From Streptomyces genisteinicus (GTDB lineage Bacteria > Actinomycetota > Actinomycetes > Streptomycetales > Streptomycetaceae), in contig NZ_CP060825.1 of the NCBI RefSeq assembly GCF_014489615.1, forward strand, positions 4,288,501 through 4,352,500: a stretch of 64,000 nucleotides of DNA. The letters run 5' to 3'. This document shows positions 1-7,955 of this stretch, piece after piece (the stretch's first letter is position 1; each line of letters begins with the position of its first letter). The notes below the pieces were generated by a model that searched no databases, was not told the DNA's origin, and saw nothing but the letters and a program-made list of their open reading frames with translations. The translations under genes and the position numbers were made by a program.

Positions 1-310
1 GCTGGCGACCGAGTCGTGGCTGTCCGCGGCGTCCTTCCAGGAGACGACCAGGGTCCTGACCGACGCGGCGATCAACGCCAAGTCGGACTCCCTGATCGGC
101 CTCAAGGAGAACGTCATCATCGGTAAGCTCATCCCGGCCGGTACGGGCCTGTCCCGCTACCGCAACATCCGGGTCGAGCCGACCGAGGAGGCCAAGGCCG
201 CGATGTACTCGGCCGTCGGCTACGACGACATCGACTACTCGCCGTTCGGCACCGGCTCCGGCCAGGCCGTCCCGCTGGAGGACTACGACTACGGTCCGTA
301 CAACCAGTAA
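1..310 (+). CDS. rpoC: DNA-directed RNA polymerase subunit beta', C-terminal end (partial)
   Basis: This is the last 102 codons of the largest RNA polymerase subunit, read in the frame beginning at base 2 and ending at TAA 308-310. The residues seen ([19 protein letters not shown] near the left edge, then [11 protein letters not shown]) are the highly conserved beta' C-terminal segment near the omega-binding region. It ends in an acidic, aromatic tail ([10 protein letters not shown]) of the kind seen in actinobacterial RpoC. The start and catalytic regions lie outside the window. Its position just before the str operon is the normal actinobacterial order. Confidence 0.97.
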
Positions 311-324
311 GGCGTGAGCCACGT

Positions 325-363
325 CCGGAGGGCGGTCATCCCGTGGGGATGGCCGCCCTCCGG
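325..363 (+). terminator. Terminator-like hairpin after rpoC
   Basis: An 11-bp perfect outer stem (325-335 with 353-363) continues into an inner CATCCC/GGGATG stem and a short GTG loop, about 18 pairs in total, 15 nt after the rpoC stop. No U-run follows, which is usual for Streptomyces terminators. Confidence 0.75.
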
Positions 364-523
364 CGTTCCGGGCCTCGGAGGGGCGTCCGCCGGCCGCGGC
401 GCCGGGGAAGGCGCACGACGTCCGTGCGCGGGACGGAGAGGGGCGGCGCCGGGCCCGCACGGGCCGTTCCCGGGGGAGCGGGGGCCGTAACCGTCCGCCG
501 CTCGGTGCGCGAGGCCATTTGTT

Positions 524-552
524 TTGACCGATGCGAGTGCGATAGGTACGCT
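524..552 (+). promoter_or_regulatory. Probable principal-sigma promoter of the str operon
   Basis: TTGACC (524-529) and TACGCT (547-552) are separated by 17 nt and lie about 195 nt upstream of rpsL. The predicted start near 559 gives an untranslated leader of roughly 185 nt. The rest of the 311-744 gap holds no convincing gene; it contains the rpoC hairpin, this promoter and the leader element at 671-695. Confidence 0.65.
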
Positions 553-670
553 CAGACCTTGTGCCTGGGGTGTGCCTGGGCTCGTGTGCGTGTCCTCAAC
601 CGCACCGCGAGTCCGAGACCGGCCACCGCAATCTGCGCCGTTTCCGCCTTGCGCGGAGGTTCGCAGTATT

Positions 671-695
671 CGACACACCCGACCGCGTGGGTCGG
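671..695 (+). promoter_or_regulatory. Leader element shared by the rpsL and rpsJ transcripts (copy 1)
   Basis: The 25-nt sequence beginning CGACACACCCGACC and ending GGGTCGG matches 24 of 25 positions with 15181-15205 in the rpsJ leader. It can fold as CCGACC/GGTCGG around GCGTG. It ends 49 nt before the rpsL start codon. The function is not shown; a role in co-regulating ribosomal protein operons is inference. Confidence 0.6.
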
Positions 696-744
696 CGACG
701 TTCCAGGTTAGTTTCACGGACGGCACACAGAAACCGGAGAAGTA

Positions 745-1116
745 GTGCCTACGATCCAGCAGCTGGTCCGCAAGGGCCGGCAGGACAAGGTCGAGAAGAA
801 CAAGACGCCCGCACTCGAGGGTTCCCCTCAGCGCCGCGGCGTCTGCACGCGTGTGTTCACGACCACCCCGAAGAAGCCGAACTCGGCCCTCCGTAAGGTC
901 GCGCGTGTGCGTCTGACCTCCGGTATCGAGGTCACGGCCTACATCCCGGGTGAGGGACACAACCTGCAGGAGCACTCCATCGTGCTCGTGCGTGGTGGCC
1001 GTGTGAAGGACCTGCCGGGTGTTCGCTACAAGATCATCCGCGGTTCGCTCGACACCCAGGGTGTCAAGAACCGCAAGCAGGCCCGCAGCCGCTACGGCGC
1101 CAAGAAGGAGAAGTAA
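745..1116 (+). CDS. rpsL: 30S ribosomal protein S12
   Basis: S12 is part of the decoding centre of the small subunit. The 123-residue product has the family's usual length and the signatures TTTPKKPNSALRK and RGGRVKDLPGVRY. Lys43 and Lys88, classic sites of streptomycin resistance, are both wild type. The GTG start at 745 follows a GGAG ribosome binding site and gives MPTIQQLVRKG. It is the first gene of the str operon, two bases ahead of rpsG, behind a promoter near 524-552 and a structured leader. Confidence 0.98.
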   Translation: MPTIQQLVRKGRQDKVEKNKTPALEGSPQRRGVCTRVFTTTPKKPNSALRKVARVRLTSGIEVTAYIPGEGHNLQEHSIVLVRGGRVKDLPGVRYKIIRGSLDTQGVKNRKQARSRYGAKKEK

Positions 1117-1118
1117 GA

Positions 1119-1589
1119 ATGCCTCGTAAGGGCCCCGCCCCGAAGCGCCCGGTCATCATCGACCCGGTCTACGGTTCTCCTCTGGTGACCTCGCTCATCA
1201 ACAAGATCCTGCTGAACGGCAAGCGTTCCACCGCCGAGCGGATCGTCTACGGCGCCATGGAGGGTCTTCGCGAGAAGACCGGCGCCGACCCGGTCATCAC
1301 GCTGAAGCGCGCTCTCGAGAACGTCAAGCCGTCCCTCGAGGTCAAGTCCCGCCGTGTCGGTGGCGCCACCTACCAGGTGCCGATCGAGGTCAAGCCGGGC
1401 CGCGCCTCCACCCTCGCGCTGCGCTGGGTCGTGGGTTACTCCCGCGCCCGCCGCGAGAAGACCATGACCGAGCGCCTCATGAACGAACTGCTCGACGCCT
1501 CCAACGGCCTCGGCGCTTCGGTCAAGAAGCGTGAGGACACGCACAAGATGGCCGAGTCCAACAAGGCCTTCGCGCACTACCGCTGGTAG
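1119..1589 (+). CDS. rpsG: 30S ribosomal protein S7
   Basis: S7 nucleates assembly of the 3' major domain of 16S rRNA in the small-subunit head. The product is 156 residues, the standard length, with the N-terminal PRKGPAPKRPVI segment and the conserved basic VGGATYQVPIEVKP motif in its middle. It lies two bases after rpsL and 38 bases before fusA, so the three genes are clearly one transcription unit. Confidence 0.98.
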   Translation: MPRKGPAPKRPVIIDPVYGSPLVTSLINKILLNGKRSTAERIVYGAMEGLREKTGADPVITLKRALENVKPSLEVKSRRVGGATYQVPIEVKPGRASTLALRWVVGYSRARREKTMTERLMNELLDASNGLGASVKKREDTHKMAESNKAFAHYRW

Positions 1590-1627
1590 TCGCTACCCCC
1601 ATCGAGACCGAGAGAAGACTGAGCCAT

Positions 1628-3754
<2,127 letters not shown>

Positions 3755-3788
3755 CTCACCCGAGTTCACGCCGTAGGCTTGACACCGA

Positions 3789-3833
3789 CCGCCGGGGGTC
3801 CGCCCCGAAACCTTCAGGGGCTGACCCCGGCGG
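3789..3833 (+). terminator. fusA-tuf intergenic hairpin, possible attenuator
   Basis: CCGCCGGGGGTC (3789-3800) pairs imperfectly with GACCCCGGCGG (3823-3833), and an inner GCCCC/GGGGC extension narrows the loop. Because tuf follows in the same direction, this is more likely a partial terminator or processing site than a full stop. TTGACA at 3779-3784 has no -10 partner that I can see. Confidence 0.5.
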
Positions 3834-3902
3834 CCGGCTTCCCAGCAAAGATCACCTGGCGCCGATGAGCAAGGCGTTCAGAACCACTCCAGGAGGACCC
3901 CA

Positions 3903-5096
<1,194 letters not shown>

Positions 5097-5136
5097 GTCC
5101 GTTGATCTGACCTGGTAGCTCACCGAGCTGCAAGAA

Positions 5137-5176
5137 GGGCCCCGCACCTCCCGCAAGGGAGGGGCGGGGCCCTTCG
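5137..5176 (+). terminator. tuf terminator
   Basis: A perfect stem joins 5137-5152 with 5157-5172 (GGGCCCCGC outermost) around a GCAA tetraloop and is followed by TT. It lies 40 nt after the tuf stop. Confidence 0.85.
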
Positions 5177-5236
5177 CCGTGCACGGAGGGGCGTGTGCGG
5201 CGGGGGCCGGGACCGGCGCGACGGCGGGGACGGCGA

Positions 5237-5278
5237 CAGGGCCCCGTGCCTCCCGCGGGGGAGAGGCACGGGGCCCTG
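5237..5278 (-). terminator. Terminator of the serine protease gene (probably bidirectional)
   Basis: Sixteen-base perfect arms, CAGGGCCCCGTGCCTC (5237-5252) and its complement (5263-5278), flank a 10-nt loop. It sits between the convergent tuf and protease genes, so together with the 5137 hairpin each side has its own strong terminator. Confidence 0.8.
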
Positions 5279-5323
5279 GGCACGAGCGGCGGGCGCCGTC
5301 CGGGGAGGCAGGGGCCCGCGGGA

Positions 5324-6031
5324 TCAGACGCCGGCGACCGACTGGATCCAGGACCGGTAGGCGGTGACGTTGGTGTACGCCGTGGTGGTCTGGCGGTCGC
5401 TGGTGGAGGCGACGCCGACCTGGACGCCGTTCAGCATCATCGGGCCGCCGGAGTCGCCGCCGGCCGTGATGCCGTTGCCGCGGCGGGCGCAGATCGCCGA
5501 GCCGCCGTACGCGTCGGTGCAGCCGCTGGAGACGGTCACGTTCGCCACCTTGAGGTAGCGCGACTGGCAGTTGGCCTCGGAGCCGCACTGCGAGGTGGCG
5601 CCCCAGCCGTAGACCTGGACGCTCTGGCCGACGCGGACGGTGCCGGGCTGGCCGAGGGTGGCGTAGGTGGCGCTGACCGAACGGTCCAGGCGCACCAGGG
5701 CGAGGTCCGAGGAGTGGGTGTAGGTCTGGGCGCCGTTGGCGACGGTGCCGCCGCTGTGCTGGTCCAGGCTGCCGATGCGGAAGGAGAGCCCGCCGCCGGT
5801 GACGCAGTGCCTGGCGGTCAGGATCCAGGTGGGGGCGATGATCGTCGCCGAACAGGTCTCCCGGCCGTTCGAGAACAGGCGGGCGGCCCAGGGGCCGCTC
5901 TGCGCGTAGCCGCCGCCGATGATCGGCTGGGGGCCCGCGGGCGCGGCGGCGGCGGTGCTCGCGGTGGGGACGACCGCGAGGGCGGAGAGAAGGGCGGCCG
6001 CGAGAGCGGTCACGATCCTGGTTATGCGCAA
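5324..6031 (-). CDS. Secreted S1-family serine protease (chymotrypsin fold)
   Basis: This is a predicted extracellular protease of 235 residues. Residues 1-30 form a classic signal peptide (basic start, Ala/Leu-rich core, cleavage near TASTAAAA). A mature N-terminus at IIGG (37-40) would match zymogen activation. The catalytic triad is His75 in TARHC, Asp109 in SDLALVRL and Ser194 in GDSGGP. Six residues before Ser194, where trypsin has Asp, there is Ile, so trypsin-like specificity is not supported. The start is TTG at 6031 with GAGGAG unusually close upstream; a GTG six codons later is possible. It is monocistronic and followed by its own terminator. Confidence 0.85.
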   Translation of the reverse strand: MRITRIVTALAAALLSALAVVPTASTAAAAPAGPQPIIGGGYAQSGPWAARLFSNGRETCSATIIAPTWILTARHCVTGGGLSFRIGSLDQHSGGTVANGAQTYTHSSDLALVRLDRSVSATYATLGQPGTVRVGQSVQVYGWGATSQCGSEANCQSRYLKVANVTVSSGCTDAYGGSAICARRGNGITAGGDSGGPMMLNGVQVGVASTSDRQTTTAYTNVTAYRSWIQSVAGV

Positions 6032-6125
6032 GGCTCCTCATTTCCGAAGACGCACGGTGGGTGGCCGTGCGTGCGGGGGGATTCCGGGCGGCACCAGGAT
6101 TCCGGCCGTGCGGACGCGGCGGGTA

Positions 6126-6153
6126 ATAGCGCTTTGCCATAACACGGCGCTAT
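6126..6153. promoter_or_regulatory. Inverted repeat upstream of the protease gene
   Basis: ATAGCGC (6126-6132) and GCGCTAT (6147-6153) are separated by 14 nt, about 95 nt upstream of the protease start and downstream of the AlkZ-like gene. It is locally A/T-rich and could be an operator for the protease promoter; I recognise no specific regulator. Confidence 0.3.
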
Positions 6154-6184
6154 GGGGCGGGAGTCGGCCATCCGGTGGCCGTCC

Positions 6185-6241
6185 GGCCCCTGCTCCGTGG
6201 GCGCGCCGCCGGCCCCCGCCCGCGGGGAGCAGGGGCCGGCG
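6185..6241 (-). terminator. Terminator of the AlkZ-like gene with two alternative stems
   Basis: GGCCCCTGCTCC (6185-6196) pairs with 6226-6237, and CGCCGGCCCC (6207-6216) pairs with 6232-6241. The right arms overlap, so the two stems exclude each other. Either would act as a terminator beyond the stop codon at 6279. Confidence 0.55.
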
Positions 6242-6278
6242 GGCGGGCGGCGGTGGGCTGAGGGCTGCGGGCGGTGGG

Positions 6279-7376
6279 TCAGCGGTCGGCGGCGATGCGT
6301 ACGCCGTCGTCGGCGCCGTCGGAGAGGAACGACGCGAGCGCCGCGCCCTCCTCCGTCACGGCGCGGCGGTCGGCGCGGGAGAGACGGCCGAGCGGGGAGA
6401 CGGCCACCGTGCCGACGTCGGTGGTCCACGTCGCGGCGACCCGGCCGTCGACCAGCACGACCCGCTCCCCGGCGACCGAGAGCAGGCGGTGCTCGTCGTC
6501 GATGATCCGGCTCCGGTCCTGGTATCCGAGGATCGCGTTGTCGAACGCCGGGAGGAAGCGCACAGGGGCAGGGGTGTCCGGGTCCGGGCGGGGCGCGTCG
6601 GGCAGGTCGAGCAGTACCCGTCCGGCCTCGTCCCGGAACGTGACCAGCTCCGGCCGGAGGGCGGTGACCGCGCCGGGGAGCCCCGCCAGCCCCGACCAGG
6701 CGCGGACGTCGGCCGTGGCGGCCGGACCGTACGCCGCCAGATAGCGCCGTACGAGCGCCTCGCCGACGGGGTCGCCGCCGTCGGGCGCGGGCGGGTCGGG
6801 CTCGCGGCCGAGCCAGGCGCCGAGCGGGAGGTAGCGCGCGCCGCCGGTGGTGCGCCACAGTCCGCGCGGGGGCACCTGGACGGTGGGGAGCAGTCCGGCG
6901 ACCAGCAGTTCGCCCAGGGGGCGCGTCCCCGCGTCGGGCCAGCGGCCGACGACGGCCCGCGCGAGCTCGCCCATCGTGCGGGGCTCGCCGTCGGCCATCA
7001 CCGCCCGTCCGGCGGCGGCCAGTTCTTCCGGGTCGACCCCGTCGAGCTCCCGGCGGTACGTGGCGAGCACCCGCTGGCGGAGCATCGCGTCGTGGCGGGC
7101 GCGCCAGGCGAGCGCGTCGCCGGCGTCGACCAGGTGCATGGTGCGGCGCATCAGGTGGACGCGTACCGCCTGCCGGCCGGTCAGCAGTCCGGAGAGGTCG
7201 GCGGGCGCGAAGCCGTGGAGCCGGGACCAGAGCCCGGTGAACGGCTCCTGCGGCTCCTGCGCCTGGACGCCGCACAGGTGCCGGACGGCTTCCAGGGCGG
7301 TCATCCGGGAGCGGTCGAGCAGCAGCTGGCGGGCGAGCGCGGCGCGGTTGAGCGCCCGGGCCGAGAGCACGGTCAT
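6279..7376 (-). CDS. AlkZ-like winged-helix DNA glycosylase family protein (HTH_42)
   Basis: The 365-residue protein fits the HTH_42 (PF06224) winged-helix family, whose characterised members AlkZ and YcaQ are DNA glycosylases that remove bulky or crosslinked alkyl adducts. Residues 38-40 read QAQ in the context CGVQAQEPQ, matching the Q-aliphatic-Q motif of AlkZ-type members rather than the Q-x-D of YcaQ. The conserved RTMHLV segment follows. Many Streptomyces genomes carry orphan members outside antibiotic clusters, so its substrate is not predictable. The ATG start overlaps the stop of a possible small ORF (ATGA), suggesting coupling. It lies downstream of the RNA-repair operon on the same strand. 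Confidence 0.75.
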   Translation of the reverse strand: MTVLSARALNRAALARQLLLDRSRMTALEAVRHLCGVQAQEPQEPFTGLWSRLHGFAPADLSGLLTGRQAVRVHLMRRTMHLVDAGDALAWRARHDAMLRQRVLATYRRELDGVDPEELAAAGRAVMADGEPRTMGELARAVVGRWPDAGTRPLGELLVAGLLPTVQVPPRGLWRTTGGARYLPLGAWLGREPDPPAPDGGDPVGEALVRRYLAAYGPAATADVRAWSGLAGLPGAVTALRPELVTFRDEAGRVLLDLPDAPRPDPDTPAPVRFLPAFDNAILGYQDRSRIIDDEHRLLSVAGERVVLVDGRVAATWTTDVGTVAVSPLGRLSRADRRAVTEEGAALASFLSDGADDGVRIAADR

Positions 7377-7534
7377 CGGGCGTCCCCTTCGGCCGGGGTC
7401 CGCTCGCGGCCGTCGGGGCCGCGCCGTCCGCCGTGCGTGCCCGCCGGGGCCGGTGGCGCGGTCGCGGGGAGTGGGGGGAGGGAGGTCGTCGCGGGCGGAG
7501 CCGCCTTCGGCGGGGCGGGCGCGTCGGTGGTCAC
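7373..7534 (-). CDS. Possible small proline-rich ORF coupled to the AlkZ-like gene
   Basis: A GTG at 7534, preceded by GAGGAA with about 8-nt spacing, opens a 53-codon frame whose TGA overlaps the ATG of the next gene (ATGA). The peptide begins MTTDAPAPPKAAPP, is rich in Pro, Ala and Thr, and ends basic and charged. Codon third positions are mostly G or C. No family is recognised. It could be a translational leader for the glycosylase-like gene or an accident of GC-rich sequence. Confidence 0.35.
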   Translation of the reverse strand: MTTDAPAPPKAAPPATTSLPPLPATAPPAPAGTHGGRRGPDGRERTPAEGDAR

Positions 7535-7955
7535 GGGGGTCGGTTCCTCACGGTCGTCACGGGGTGGCGTACGGACCCACCGTCGCAGCAGTAGCGGTCA
7601 GATCCTGTCCTCTTCTCGCGGTAGGGCGGGGCGCGATGCCGGGGTGGGAGGCCGGGACGTGCCGGGAGACGCCGGAGCGCCTGCGGGTGTGCTGCCGCCT
7701 GGGACGCGTGCGACCGAGGGATGCCGGGGGCGGGGCGGCGCCGGAGGGGTGGGGGCGGCGCCGCCGAGCGGCGGTGCGGCGGGGCCGTACCGCGCGGCCG
7801 ACCGGCAGCCGCCCCGTCGCCGGCCGGTGGGGGCGCGTCCGTTCGCGGGCTGGGGCCCGGGGGCTGCAGGTCGGGGTCGGGGCCGGGTGGGGATGCCCGG
7901 GGCGGGGCTGCCGCGGGCGGTCGGGGTGTGCGGACTGCGAGCGACCGGCGGCGGG
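7535..7955. other. Intergenic stretch without a recognisable gene
   Basis: About 420 bases between the end of the RNA-repair operon and the small ORF. It is G-rich on the plus strand from 7620. Open frames exist on both strands but lack ribosome binding sites and family resemblance. Since the stop of the upstream gene is at 7956, this stretch should hold that operon's 3' end and any promoter of the glycosylase-like gene, but I cannot point to either. Confidence 0.5.

Noticed and set aside
3779..3802. A tuf promoter at TTGACA in the fusA-tuf gap
   Set aside because: No -10 hexamer lies at 16-19 nt; that position is part of a GC-rich hairpin arm.
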